Counted from the stretch's first letter, positions 35,242 to 44,294 are shown. The stretch: DNA of 64,000 bases from JBMTVN01 sp046047235 (GCA_046047235.1 JBJOII010000003.1:1-64000); one strand, 5' to 3'. A program made the numbers and translations. The notes: generated by a model from the letters alone, not told the origin.

Positions 35242-37197
35242 TCAGGCTTCTAAATGTAACGTCTTGCCCAGCGAATCCAGAAACTCCTCCTCAGGAGCAG
35301 ACCCGGATACCACTAAATCCACCAACCTGGCACAGGCCGGACGCAAATCTTCCCGGTCCCGGCCTACCAGCTTCAGAATCAACCGCAACATGGGCTGCTG
35401 CGTACGCACCGCATCCAGCAAACCCATCAAGTCAGCGTCATCGGTTTCGATTAACATCACCAATGCAGCACAAATGCAATCACCCGCTCGCAACACCCGC
35501 ATCACCTCAGCCGCCGTCGTCACGGTGATCACATGATAATTCCTCGTCCGCAAAAGCGTCGCAGTCTCCGATTGCATCCGCCCCGCCGGAGCCATCAGTA
35601 ACAAGGTCAATCGCCTCGCCGCTACCGTCGTCTCCTGCTCGGACTCCCGCTCGGTCTCCTTAAAATCAGCCTCCGGTAACCAAAGGTGAAAGACCGAACC
35701 CTGACCCTCCACGGATTCAACCGAGATCGCCCCACGATGCTTCTCCACAAACAACCGCGCGTTATATAAACCCAGCCCGGAACCCTTGTTCGCCGATTTG
35801 GTCGTGAAAAACGGGTCGAAAATACGGTCCAAGTGCCGACCGTGAATACCGCAACCCGAGTCCCGCACAGAAATGCAAACACAAGGCAACCGCGGCACCA
35901 CCCCCTCCACATACTCCGGCGCAGGCCACTCCTTGTGATGGGAAGTCGATAACTCAATCCGCCCCCGCTCCGGCATCGACTCCGCCGCGTTCAACGCAAG
36001 GTTCAACAGGGTCTGCCGAAACTCCACAGAATCCAGATACACCGGCAGCTGCCGCTCCGTCTGCCTCAACTCCACCTGAATCCGCCGTGGTACCACCTTC
36101 CGCACCAGGTCATGCAACTCGTTCAACAAGGCGTTCAGATCCTGATAGTTGCGATCCCCCGGCCGCCCCACGTGCAGATTGATGATCCGATGCACCAGCT
36201 GGCTGGCCTGCATCGAGTTCTGCTTGATCAACCCCAGCCCCGAACAAAAAGCATGACCCGGCTCCAGTTGCTCCAGGAACGATTCGCTCAAAGAGTGGAT
36301 GCCCGCCATGATGTTGCCAAAGTCATGCGCCAAACCCATCGTCAATACCGCCAGTGTCTCTTTCCATGCCGCCGCCGACAAACGTCGCTCGGCAATGGTC
36401 TGCCGCGTGACATCCAGCCACACGCCCTCATAACCCAATAACAGACCACCAGTGCTCTTTATCGGCTGACGATGCTCAAGAATGTAGCTGATCTTGCCAC
36501 TCTGCAAATGTCGCACGCGAAAGGTGGAGGTAATCAGACGCCCCGTCTGGGCCGCCTGCTGCATCTGCTGCTCCAGCTCACCGGTGTCAGCCTCGTGCAC
36601 CACCTGCCAAAACCACTGCGACTGACGCTCCCACTGCTGCGTCGGCACCCCCGTCAATTCCTGCACCTTCGCACTGATAAACGCAAATGACCCGTCGGGA
36701 CGCTGGCTAAATACCACCCCGGGCCAGTAACCCGTCAGCTGCTCCAGCCGCGCCTCCGCCTGCATCAGCCGTATAAACATCTGCCGCCGCCCCTCCTCAG
36801 AATGAAGATGCGCATCCCACTCCACCTCAGCCAGCTCAGACCGAGGCGGTAAACAGGATTCAATCCGGAACACCGCACCGCCCCCCACCAAGACCCGCTC
36901 GACCTGAAACCATGACGCCGGTGCTCCTCCCACCCCCTCCATCGACCAGCTCGCCCGCACCAGCCGCTCCTCATCCCTCATCAGCGCACCACAGGCCTCC
37001 CGCCACGCCGGATTGCGTCGTGACAGAAAGTCGGCCAAAGACTCCGCAGGCAGGTTCTGCTCCCGAAAACCCACCCAGGCCAGCAGACCCGCATCCGCCC
37101 ATTGCAACACACCGTCCCCACCGAAAATAGCCGTCCCGCTCTCCAGCCAGTCCGCCGCCACTGGCGTTGCCGATTTCAAAAGTTCTGTATCACTCAT
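35242..37197 (-). CDS. PAS-domain sensor histidine kinase with degenerate C-terminal receiver
   Basis: 651 aa from ATG 37197 (MSDTELLKSATPV). Two PAS-like regions (WLESGTAIFGGDGVLQWAD and PGVVFSQRPDGSFAFISAKV) are followed by the H-box TMGLAHDFGNIMAGI, N-box LLNLALNAAESMPERG, G1 VRDSGCGI, F-box DPFFTTK and G2 GSGLGLYNARLF. The last 120 residues look like a receiver fold but lack the phospho-acceptor Asp (ALVMLIETDDADLMG has no D-x-P context), so that domain may only bind. No transmembrane segment is seen; the kinase is probably cytoplasmic. It is adjacent to and probably co-transcribed with the HD-GYP regulator. Confidence 0.93.
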   Translation of the reverse strand: MSDTELLKSATPVAADWLESGTAIFGGDGVLQWADAGLLAWVGFREQNLPAESLADFLSRRNPAWREACGALMRDEERLVRASWSMEGVGGAPASWFQVERVLVGGGAVFRIESCLPPRSELAEVEWDAHLHSEEGRRQMFIRLMQAEARLEQLTGYWPGVVFSQRPDGSFAFISAKVQELTGVPTQQWERQSQWFWQVVHEADTGELEQQMQQAAQTGRLITSTFRVRHLQSGKISYILEHRQPIKSTGGLLLGYEGVWLDVTRQTIAERRLSAAAWKETLAVLTMGLAHDFGNIMAGIHSLSESFLEQLEPGHAFCSGLGLIKQNSMQASQLVHRIINLHVGRPGDRNYQDLNALLNELHDLVRKVVPRRIQVELRQTERQLPVYLDSVEFRQTLLNLALNAAESMPERGRIELSTSHHKEWPAPEYVEGVVPRLPCVCISVRDSGCGIHGRHLDRIFDPFFTTKSANKGSGLGLYNARLFVEKHRGAISVESVEGQGSVFHLWLPEADFKETERESEQETTVAARRLTLLLMAPAGRMQSETATLLRTRNYHVITVTTAAEVMRVLRAGDCICAALVMLIETDDADLMGLLDAVRTQQPMLRLILKLVGRDREDLRPACARLVDLVVSGSAPEEEFLDSLGKTLHLEA

Positions 37198-37263
37198 CAC
37201 ACAAAACCCAACTTCCACGCCGGGAAAGGGCCATTGGACCTCCCCGCAACACCCTGTTCAAAC

Positions 37264-38439
37264 CTATTCCTCCACACCCAATCCATCCGCCAAAAGCTCC
37301 AGCCGGCCATCCGCCGTCAGTCGATAACGCCTGCCAGCCCAGAAAACGGTGTTGCCGAAATAGGCCCAGACAAAGGTCAAACCCTCCACCACATCCAAAA
37401 AAGGCAGCATCCACCACGACCGCCGCCAGTCCGGTAAACCCAATACGCCCTGCAACCGCACCGCCAAAACCAGCCGCAATAAAACCACTCCCGCAAATAC
37501 TCCCCACCCCCACACCATCCCCGGTCGCAGCAACGCCAGCACCATCGCCCAGAAAACCGGATACGTCAGCCCCGCCCCCAAAAACGCCACCCCACGCGCA
37601 CGTCGCATCGTCCGCTTCCACCGCAATAACCGCCGACATGCCAAACCCACCCCCTCCCTCGGCATCACACAGTCCAATAACACCGACGGCACCTCCACCC
37701 GGTAACCCAAGCCCACCACCCGATGTCCCAACTCATAGTCGTCCGCCAAATGATCAAAGAAACCCGTGAACCCATCCAATCGCTCCAATACCCCACGACG
37801 CACCGCCATGGTGTGCCCTATCGCCCACTCAATCCCCGTCGTCCAGCGCGCCAGCATCCACTGCGGAAGATTGTTAAAAGCATAATGCAGCGCCACCATC
37901 CGCCCACCCCAGGTCACCCCACCCGTCCCACGCGGCAAACACGTCACACACCCCACCTTCTCCTCCTCAAAGTAAGGAACCAGCCTCCGCAGATAATCCC
38001 GCTCCACCCGCACGTCCGCATCCGAAAAAAACAACAGCTCCCCACCCGCCCCACGCCATAAACACTCCATGATGCTCGTCTTGCGATTGGTCCCCCGCAA
38101 CTCCGCCACCACCCAGCGCAAATCCACCCCGGGATACGCCGGCCGCAAACGCTCCACCACAGATACCACCGGGTCAGCCTCAGATAATGTGCCCACAAGA
38201 ATCTCCACCCCCCCGGGATAGTCCTGACGACAAAACGACTCCAGCGCCCCATAAAGCCCCGGACCCCCCCCCTCAACCGGCTTCAAAATCGAAACCTTTG
38301 GATACTCCCCCGTCAGCCCCGGCCCCGGCTCCCGCCGGAAATGCCGCATCGCCGACACATGCGCCAGCACCAGGCACACCACCCCGCCCCCAACCAGGCC
38401 TGCCACCACCCAAACCAAAATGCCCCACACCAGCGTCAT
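37264..38439 (-). CDS. Glycosyltransferase of the ceramide glucosyltransferase / HpnI type
   Basis: 391 aa from ATG 38439. It has an N-terminal membrane helix (TLVWGILVWVVAGLVGGGVV), then a GT-A domain: VSILKPVEGG, FFSDADVRVERDYL as the metal site, FDHLADDYELGHRV, and LRRLLRWKRTMRRARG matching the (Q/R)xxRW motif. Two or three more helices lie at the C-terminus (VFWAMVLALLRPGMVWGWGV). This is the GT21 family; bacterial members include HpnI, which adds N-acetylglucosamine to bacteriohopanetetrol. Sequence alone cannot decide whether hopanoid or another lipid is the acceptor, and no other hpn gene is in view. It overlaps its upstream partner by ATGA. Confidence 0.85.
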   Translation of the reverse strand: MTLVWGILVWVVAGLVGGGVVCLVLAHVSAMRHFRREPGPGLTGEYPKVSILKPVEGGGPGLYGALESFCRQDYPGGVEILVGTLSEADPVVSVVERLRPAYPGVDLRWVVAELRGTNRKTSIMECLWRGAGGELLFFSDADVRVERDYLRRLVPYFEEEKVGCVTCLPRGTGGVTWGGRMVALHYAFNNLPQWMLARWTTGIEWAIGHTMAVRRGVLERLDGFTGFFDHLADDYELGHRVVGLGYRVEVPSVLLDCVMPREGVGLACRRLLRWKRTMRRARGVAFLGAGLTYPVFWAMVLALLRPGMVWGWGVFAGVVLLRLVLAVRLQGVLGLPDWRRSWWMLPFLDVVEGLTFVWAYFGNTVFWAGRRYRLTADGRLELLADGLGVEE

Positions 38440-38828
38440 GGAGAAACCGACGTCGGCACCGACCTCGCAATAAACGCCACTCCCGCCATGATCAGCGCAA
38501 TTCCCACCCACCTCAAACCCATCACCGGCTCGCCCAACATCCACTTGCCCAACAACGCCGTCAGCACGTAGTTCACCCCAAATACCGGAACCACCACACT
38601 CGCATCCAACCCCCACTTGAATAAGGTCAGCATCCCCACAAACTGCGCCGTCATTAAAATAATCCCCAACGGCAACTGCCAAACCGTCAAGACCGCCCCC
38701 ACACTCATGCCCCCCTGCGCCTCCAATTGCCCCCAACGATCCATCCCCACCTTCAATAAAACGTTCCCAATCGACAACGCCCCAATCGATAGGGCACACA
38801 CGGTCACGGCTCTCAAAGTCAAACTCAT
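38436..38828 (-). CDS. Small four-helix membrane protein, EamA/SMR-like
   Basis: 130 aa with four predicted membrane helices (VCALSIGALSIGNVLLKVGM, PLGIILMTAQFVGMLTLFKW, VVPVFGVNYVLTALLGKWML, VGIALIMAGVAFIA). The spacing and the GEPVMGLRWVGIALI segment resemble the EamA/small multidrug resistance fold, including ArnE/ArnF-like lipid flippase subunits. It is translationally coupled to the lipid glycosyltransferase, so translocation of the glycosylated lipid or its precursor is a plausible but unproven role. Confidence 0.8.
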   Translation of the reverse strand: MSLTLRAVTVCALSIGALSIGNVLLKVGMDRWGQLEAQGGMSVGAVLTVWQLPLGIILMTAQFVGMLTLFKWGLDASVVVPVFGVNYVLTALLGKWMLGEPVMGLRWVGIALIMAGVAFIARSVPTSVSP

Positions 38829-39037
38829 GGCTACAGGCCCGCCACCCTCGACGGGAAACCCCTTCTATCCGTCAGCCCTCCCCCTGCGTCCAGACCAAAT
38901 GGGGTTTACTTTTCACGCATCCCTAAACCATCATTCGTTCCAGTCGATAATACGTTGATACACGGAACGGCCTGTCGCCACAGGCACCGTATTCTGCCCG
39001 CAGTGGAGTCTGCGCTCGGGTTGCTCAGATTGTTGTT

Positions 39038-39427
39038 ATGAAGAAGGTGTTGGTCATTGAAGACGATCAGATCATCCGGAACCTGCACTCCAGGGTTCTC
39101 GAGGACATGGGCTACATAGTCGTGTTCTCTGAAAATGGACCCGATGGCATCACTCTGGCCATGCGGGAAAAACCCAACCTCATCGTGCTCGACCTCGGAC
39201 TCCCCTCACCCAAACAGGGATCCGTGGAGTTCAGCGGCTACTCAGTCCTCCAATGGCTGAAACGTAGCCCCGCCACCAATAGTATCCCCGTCCTCGTAGC
39301 CACCGCCTGGCCTCCCAAAGAAGCCCGCGAAAAATGTATCGGCCTCGGCGCCCAAGCCTTCCTCGCCAAACCCATCCGACCCGATGACCTCCGCACCACC
39401 GTCCGTATCCTCATGGACGATTACTAG
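39038..39427 (+). CDS. Single-domain response regulator (CheY-like)
   Basis: 129 aa, only a receiver domain: acidic pair VIEDDQ, phospho-acceptor Asp52 (LIVLDLGLPSP), Thr/Ala switch in VLVATAWPP, Lys in AFLAKPIRPDDL. A small insertion (SPKQGSVEFSG) follows the phosphorylation loop. It stands alone with a 210-bp leader and repeats downstream. It may receive phosphate from the histidine kinase at 35242-37197 or from elsewhere. Confidence 0.92.
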   Translation: MKKVLVIEDDQIIRNLHSRVLEDMGYIVVFSENGPDGITLAMREKPNLIVLDLGLPSPKQGSVEFSGYSVLQWLKRSPATNSIPVLVATAWPPKEAREKCIGLGAQAFLAKPIRPDDLRTTVRILMDDY

Positions 39428-39707
39428 CTCCCAGCTACCGGGCAAAGAGACGGTAAACCAGCAATCGGGACAACGGCACCCTGAAGGGCGGACACCCTGC
39501 GGGCGCGGTTCCCCCGCAGAACGTGGTCAGTCACATGGAAACCGGCCAATACGGAGGGCGATTTTGGAGGCAGGGTGTAGGGAACCCCGCCCCCGGGAAA
39601 AAAACGTGGAATGGTCCCCTCCCCGCTACTGCGCGGAGCCCCAGCCTACCCTCTCCTCTCTTCCCTCTCCCCTCTCATTGCGTCGCGCAACCGCGCGACG
39701 CAATCCC
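39428..39707. repeat. Intergenic region ending in a pyrimidine tract and long hairpin
   Basis: The first 200 bp show no clear gene or structure. From about 39648 a C/T tract leads to a perfect 11-bp stem, ATTGCGTCGCG (39677-39687) and CGCGACGCAAT (39694-39704), followed at 39705-39711 by CCCTCAG, which contains the TGA stop of the agmatine deiminase gene on the minus strand. Layout and neighbours match the hairpins at 20847 and 33440, but the stem sequence is different and fully paired, so only the structure is shared. Confidence 0.75.
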
Positions 39708-40769
39708 TCAGACCGGCTGCTGCTGGGTCAGGCAATGCAGCGAACCAAAGCCCAGCACCAAATCCACCGCATGAATACCCACCACCGGCCGGTCACGGAA
39801 TAGTTCTGACAAAATCCCCAGGGCAACACGGTCCATCGGGTCATTGAAAGTCGGAACCAGCACGGCCGCATTGCCGATGTAGAAATTCGCATAGCTAGCC
39901 GGCAACCTGTAGTCGTCAAACATCAGGGGCGACGGCATCGGCAACGCTACAACTTCAGGCCGCGATCCGTCCTCCAGACGCAGGTCCTGGATCCGGTCCC
40001 AGTTCTCAGCCAGCGGACGGTAGTTGATGTCCTTGCGGTTCTTCTCCTGGATCAACACCAGCGTCCTCGGGTTCACAAAACGACAGATGTCATCAATATG
40101 CCCATGCGTATCGTCACCCACCGGTCCGTTCCGCAGCCAAAGCACATTCTTCACCCCAAGGTAGGTCTTCACGGTGTCGTTGAACTGCTCACGCGTCATG
40201 CCCGGATTGCGCACCTGCACCTCAGGATCCAGATAACACTCCTCAGTGGTAAGCAACGTCCCCTTGCCGTTCACCTCAATGCCACCCCCCTCCACCACAA
40301 AAGGACGACCCTCCCATTGCGCATCGTAAAGCGGCTTGCCCAACAACCGCGCCGCCGTCTCCGGCACCTGCCGGTCCTTCTGCCAGTTCGGATACTTGGC
40401 CCAGGCATTGAAATGACAATGCACAATCGCCGTCTCGCTCTTCCGATTGCGCCGCCGCCGCACAAAAATCGGCCCGCTGTCACGCGTCCACCCACGGTTC
40501 GTAGGATGCATGATGAATTCCACCTGCCCCAGATCAGCGTTCGCCACACCCAAATAACCCCGGGCCTGCTCAGCCGCCTTCTCATCATTCACCAGAATCC
40601 GCACCTTCTCGCCCACCGCAAGCTTCCGTACCATCTCCCCATAAACCCAACGGATGGTGTCCACCTTGCCCGGCCAGTCGGTCCGGTTGTGCGGCCACCC
40701 CAGCCAGGTCGCCTCATGGCGCTCCCACTCCGCGGGCATGCTGTAGCCGTCAGCCGCCGGTGTCGTCAT
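39708..40769 (-). CDS. aguA: Agmatine deiminase
   Basis: 353 aa from ATG 40769 (MTTPAADGYSMPAEWERHEA), with GTGGAA a few bases upstream; the frame is open further back. It is a guanidino-modifying enzyme (pentein fold) with TWLGWPHNRTDWPG, TNRGWTRDSGPIFV, VVEGGGIEVNGKGTLLTTEE, DDTHGHIDDICRF and the catalytic Cys in GSLHCLTQQQP. It converts agmatine to N-carbamoylputrescine, feeding putrescine synthesis. It is divergent from a deoxyhypusine/homospermidine synthase homologue across 190 bp, which points to a shared polyamine function. The next enzyme, N-carbamoylputrescine amidase, is not in the window. Confidence 0.95.
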   Translation of the reverse strand: MTTPAADGYSMPAEWERHEATWLGWPHNRTDWPGKVDTIRWVYGEMVRKLAVGEKVRILVNDEKAAEQARGYLGVANADLGQVEFIMHPTNRGWTRDSGPIFVRRRRNRKSETAIVHCHFNAWAKYPNWQKDRQVPETAARLLGKPLYDAQWEGRPFVVEGGGIEVNGKGTLLTTEECYLDPEVQVRNPGMTREQFNDTVKTYLGVKNVLWLRNGPVGDDTHGHIDDICRFVNPRTLVLIQEKNRKDINYRPLAENWDRIQDLRLEDGSRPEVVALPMPSPLMFDDYRLPASYANFYIGNAAVLVPTFNDPMDRVALGILSELFRDRPVVGIHAVDLVLGFGSLHCLTQQQPV

Positions 40770-40921
40770 CGTTCCACTCGCTCGTTTCGATCGCATCGCG
40801 GCCGGAGCATAACGCCAACCCCTTCCTTGTCCATCCCCGCCACGACCCCAGCACACCCACTTCACACCCCACCACAACGCCTCCCCCACCAGCTTGCAGG
40901 GAAAATTGATTGCAAGTTTTG

Positions 40922-40944
40922 GGGCGACCGTATTTTAGTCGCCC
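40922..40944. promoter_or_regulatory. Inverted repeat upstream of the deoxyhypusine synthase homologue
   Basis: Arms GGGCGAC (40922-40928) and GTCGCCC (40938-40944) flank a 9-nt AT-rich centre, ending 15 bp before the ATG at 40960. There is no Shine-Dalgarno sequence in front of that ATG, so the structure may be an operator or a 5' leader hairpin affecting translation. The divergent aguA promoter must lie in the same gap. Confidence 0.45.
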
Positions 40945-40959
40945 ATTGCTGCTCATATC

Positions 40960-42168
40960 ATGGCGAAAAAGACCAAAAAAAATCATCGTTGTCGGGAAGA
41001 CCTCTCCGACATGCCCGAATGGATGAAGGAAAAGGAATGCCCTCATAAGGCAAAATACATGTCCGGCAAGCGGATCATGCCCAAGAACCTCACGGGCAAG
41101 GAAAAGCTGGCCGACATCGTGGAAAATACCTTCCTCGCCTATAACTCCGCCCGCCTGCGCGAAGGCTGCCGCCTCTTCACCGAGAAAATGCTCGAGGACG
41201 ATGTCACCATCGGCATGAGCCTCTCCGGAGCGCTCACCCCCGCCGGCCTCGGCTGCTCCTGCATCATCCCCCTCATCAAGGCCGGCTTCGTCGACTGGAT
41301 CGTCGCCACAGGCGCCATCCTCTACCATGACCTGCACTTCGCCCTGAATTACCCGGTCCACGCCGGCAGCCCGCAGTTCGACGATGTCGACCTGCGCAAC
41401 AACGACCTGGTCCGTATCTATGACGTCGTCATCCCCTACAGCGACGGACTCATGGCCACCGACGACCTCCTGCGCGAGATCCTCACCAAACCCGAGTTCC
41501 AGAAGGAAATGGGCACCACCGAACTCCATTACCTCATCGGTAAATACGCCGCCGAATGGGAACGGAAGAACGGCCTGAAAGACGTCTCAGTCATGGCCGC
41601 CGCCTACCGCGCCGGAGTGCCCTGCTTCACCTCCTCACCCGGCGACTCCACCATCGGCATGAATGTCGCCGGCGTCGAACTCCGCGGCAATAAACTGCGC
41701 GTAAATCCCTCCATCGACGTCAATGAAAGCACCAGCTACGTGCTCGCAGCCAAACGCAGCGGCGGCAAAAGCGCCGTGGTGCTCTGGGGCGGCGGTAGCC
41801 CGAAAAACTTCATGCTCCAAACCGAACCCCAAATCCAGGAAGTCCTCCGGATCAAGGAGTTCGGCCAGGACTACTTCCTGCAGGTCACCGATGCCCGCCC
41901 CGATACCGGCGGCCTCTCCGGTGCCACCCCCTCCGAAGCCGTCAGCTGGGGCAAAGTCGATCCGGAACGCCTGCCCGATGCCGTGGTCTGCTACACCGAT
42001 ACCACCATCGCCATGCCTATCCTGACCAGCTACGCTCTCGCCCGCCACAAGCGACGCAAACTGCGCCGCCTCTTCGACCAACGACACGACACCATGAACC
42101 TCCTCGCCAAGGAGTACTTCAAACATAACAAGGTCGATATGCTCGACGGCTCAAAGCCCAAGTTCTAA
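40960..42168 (+). CDS. Deoxyhypusine synthase family protein (probable homospermidine synthase)
   Basis: 402 aa. NAD-binding fold of the deoxyhypusine synthase family: SLSGALTPAGLGCSCIIPLI, VDWIVATGAILYHDLH, PCFTSSPGDSTIGMN, VVLWGGGSPKNFMLQTEP, DTGGLSGATPSEAVSWGKVD and CYTDTTIAMPIL. The Lys in SWGKVDPE corresponds to the one that forms the enzyme-aminobutyl intermediate in eukaryotic DHS. Bacteria lack eIF5A, and characterised bacterial relatives transfer the aminobutyl group of spermidine to putrescine, making homospermidine. The agmatine deiminase next door supports a polyamine role. A strong intrinsic terminator follows. Confidence 0.9.
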   Translation: MAKKTKKNHRCREDLSDMPEWMKEKECPHKAKYMSGKRIMPKNLTGKEKLADIVENTFLAYNSARLREGCRLFTEKMLEDDVTIGMSLSGALTPAGLGCSCIIPLIKAGFVDWIVATGAILYHDLHFALNYPVHAGSPQFDDVDLRNNDLVRIYDVVIPYSDGLMATDDLLREILTKPEFQKEMGTTELHYLIGKYAAEWERKNGLKDVSVMAAAYRAGVPCFTSSPGDSTIGMNVAGVELRGNKLRVNPSIDVNESTSYVLAAKRSGGKSAVVLWGGGSPKNFMLQTEPQIQEVLRIKEFGQDYFLQVTDARPDTGGLSGATPSEAVSWGKVDPERLPDAVVCYTDTTIAMPILTSYALARHKRRKLRRLFDQRHDTMNLLAKEYFKHNKVDMLDGSKPKF

Positions 42169-42188
42169 GCAAACCCAATCCCCTCTCA

Positions 42189-42223
42189 GGGCGCGTGTTC
42201 CCCACGGAATACGCGCCCTTTTT
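42189..42223 (+). terminator. Rho-independent terminator
   Basis: Arms GGGCGCGTGTTCC (42189-42201) and GGAATACGCGCCC (42206-42218) pair over 13 positions with a single G-T wobble around a CCAC loop, followed directly by TTTTT (42219-42223). It lies 20 bp after the stop of the deoxyhypusine synthase homologue. It is the only clear hairpin-plus-U-tract terminator recognised in the window. Confidence 0.9.
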
Positions 42224-42252
42224 CATCGTACCCCCCCACGCCTACCACTTCG

Positions 42253-42445
42253 CGCTTCGCCCTCAGCCCTCAGCCCTCAGCCCTCAGCCCTCAGCCCTCA
42301 GCCCTCAGCCCTCTGCGCTTCCCGCTTCCCGCTTCCCGCTCTGCGCTCAGCGCCCCGTGTTTCAGAGTTTCGGAACAGCTACGCGCCGCGCTTGGGACGT
42401 TCTACGTCCCAGCAGCGCCACAGAAATTCGCCGCAGGCGAATTCC
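42253..42445. repeat. Long heptamer array, octamers and two hairpins (copy E)
   Basis: Seven exact CCCTCAG units occupy 42260-42308, preceded by CGCTTCG and continued in phase by CCCTCTG, three CGCTTCC, CGCTCTG and CGCTCAG to 42350, about 98 bp of unbroken 7-nt periodicity. Octamer-like TGTTTCAG and AGTTTCGG follow at 42358-42373. Next comes a hairpin TGGGACGT (42393-42400) / ACGTCCCA (42404-42411), identical in its core to one at 18874. Last is AATTCGCC (42425-42432) / GGCGAATT (42436-42443) with a GCA loop. The TGA stop of the ClC gene begins 3 nt beyond. On the minus strand the CTGAGGG array can form a G-quadruplex. Confidence 0.85.
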
Positions 42446-44230
42446 TCAGTCTTCCTGCGCAGCTGCCACCTGCGTCTGTGCCCTCAGCAGGTCGTGCAGG
42501 GTGACAATCCCAATCGCCTTCCCCCCCGGACGATCCACCAGAACCACCAGCCCCGTAGAGGAATCAATCAACAACCGCTGCAGACGCCGAATGGAATCCT
42601 TGGGCAGACAGGTCGGCACCTGCTCCAGCTGGGGTTCCCGCGATTCCCGCGTGGCCTTCTCCACCTCCTCACGCGCCAGCACCCCTTTCAGCTCGCGATC
42701 GATCACCACCGGAAACCTCTCGTAAGGATGATCGCTCAGGGTCGCCTTGATCGCCGCCGGATCGAGATCCTTCACCAGCGCGGGCTTGAAATTGGCAATC
42801 GCAGATACCGGCAGCTGCTGCCATTCCGTCAGGTCACGCGGCGGCCGCACATGCTCGACCTCGTGTCCGTCCTGCTCAAGTAAGGCCTCATAAAAGTTGT
42901 GCTTGTTGAAACGACGACTGATCCACGAGCTGACCAGCGCACCCAGCATCAGGGCCGGCACGAGCGTAAACTCATGGGTCATCTCGAACACTATCAGGAT
43001 GCCGGTCACCGGAGCCCAAACCACCGCCCCCAAGCACGCACTCATCCCCACCACCACCAACGTCAGCACATCCGCCGCAGGCAACTGAAACTCCACACCA
43101 AATACCTTCCCCGCCTCAGTCAATCCCCCCGCTATCACCAAACCCGTCATCCCCCCAAAAAACAACGTCGGCGAAAAAATACCCCCGCAACCGCCCGTCC
43201 CGTAACAAGCCACGGTCGCAATGAATTTGGCCAGCAACAACAGCAAGGCCATCTTCCACATCAACCCGCCCCCCAACGCCGCAGTCAGATCATCATAACC
43301 CAGACCAAAGACACCCAACCGCCCCTTCCCATCCTCAGCAATCATCGCGGTCGTCACATACACCGCAATGCCCAGCATCCAGGTAATCAACGCTCCCACC
43401 GCCGGAAAGGCCCACGAGTTGCCAAAACGCCAGCCACGCGACCGCTTCCGCAACCGCAGGCAGCTGCGCTGGAATTGCACACCCACAAGACTCGCAATCA
43501 ACGCCACCAAGGGCGTCAGGGCATACCCCTGATACGACGGGCCAGACAGGTTCTGCGGCAGCTGGAACGCCGGATCCGGGCCAATGATTCCGTGCACCAT
43601 GAACGCGCCCAGCACCGAGGCAAAAAGAATGCTGCCCAAAAAGCGGCTGTTCAGATCCCCAATGATCTCCTCCATTACAAAAGTGATCGAGGCCAGCGGC
43701 GTGTTGAATGCCGCCGCCAAACCGGAAGCCGCACCCGAAGCCGCGCTCTCCCGCCGCTTCTGCTTGGGTTCACCAAACAAGGCCGCAAGGTTCGACCCCA
43801 GCGCTCCCGCCAACTGCACGCTCGGACCTTCACGCCCCAAACTGGCCCCTCCGCCAATGCTCAGCACGCCCGCCAGAAACTTCACCCAAACCACCCTGAA
43901 CGGCACATGCCCAAACTCCTTCCAGAACGCCAGCTTCAGCTGCGGAATACCACTGCCCGCCGCCTCAGGACAGAACCGGCGCAGCAACCAACCCGAGACC
44001 AATGAGGTCGCCACAATAATCGCCAGACTGGTCGTGGCAAACTCGCGAAAGGAAACGGTCTCGGAGTAGGCAAAGAAATGGATGCCCCACTCAAACAGCA
44101 GGTTCATCGCGATCTGGAACACCACCGTCACGAGTCCAGCCGCCAAACCGTAGATGCATACCAGCAGGATCGCCCGCGCCCCCTTCGGAAGCCGGTGGAT
44201 CTGTTGACGCAACAGGTTCAGCAAAACCAT
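42446..44230 (-). CDS. ClC-family chloride channel or chloride/proton antiporter with CBS domains
   Basis: 594 aa. The membrane part carries the three ClC selectivity signatures: GSGIPQLKL, GREGPSVQLAG with the external gating Glu, and GGIFSPTLFFGG. The Glu pair in FVMEEIIGD is consistent with proton-coupled exchange, so an antiporter is more likely than a pure channel. The C-terminal 130 residues are two CBS domains (VSAIANFKPALVKDLDP, VPTCLPKDSIRRLQRLL ending IVTLHDLLRAQ), which usually bind adenine nucleotides and regulate the transporter. It lies in the inner membrane. The stop falls 2 nt inside the edge of an intergenic hairpin element. Confidence 0.94.
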   Translation of the reverse strand: MVLLNLLRQQIHRLPKGARAILLVCIYGLAAGLVTVVFQIAMNLLFEWGIHFFAYSETVSFREFATTSLAIIVATSLVSGWLLRRFCPEAAGSGIPQLKLAFWKEFGHVPFRVVWVKFLAGVLSIGGGASLGREGPSVQLAGALGSNLAALFGEPKQKRRESAASGAASGLAAAFNTPLASITFVMEEIIGDLNSRFLGSILFASVLGAFMVHGIIGPDPAFQLPQNLSGPSYQGYALTPLVALIASLVGVQFQRSCLRLRKRSRGWRFGNSWAFPAVGALITWMLGIAVYVTTAMIAEDGKGRLGVFGLGYDDLTAALGGGLMWKMALLLLLAKFIATVACYGTGGCGGIFSPTLFFGGMTGLVIAGGLTEAGKVFGVEFQLPAADVLTLVVVGMSACLGAVVWAPVTGILIVFEMTHEFTLVPALMLGALVSSWISRRFNKHNFYEALLEQDGHEVEHVRPPRDLTEWQQLPVSAIANFKPALVKDLDPAAIKATLSDHPYERFPVVIDRELKGVLAREEVEKATRESREPQLEQVPTCLPKDSIRRLQRLLIDSSTGLVVLVDRPGGKAIGIVTLHDLLRAQTQVAAAQED

Positions 44231-44294
44231 GCCGCGTCATTGTTGGAACAGACTCCACTCAGGAGCAACACGGAAACGGCAGAGACTCCAAAAG

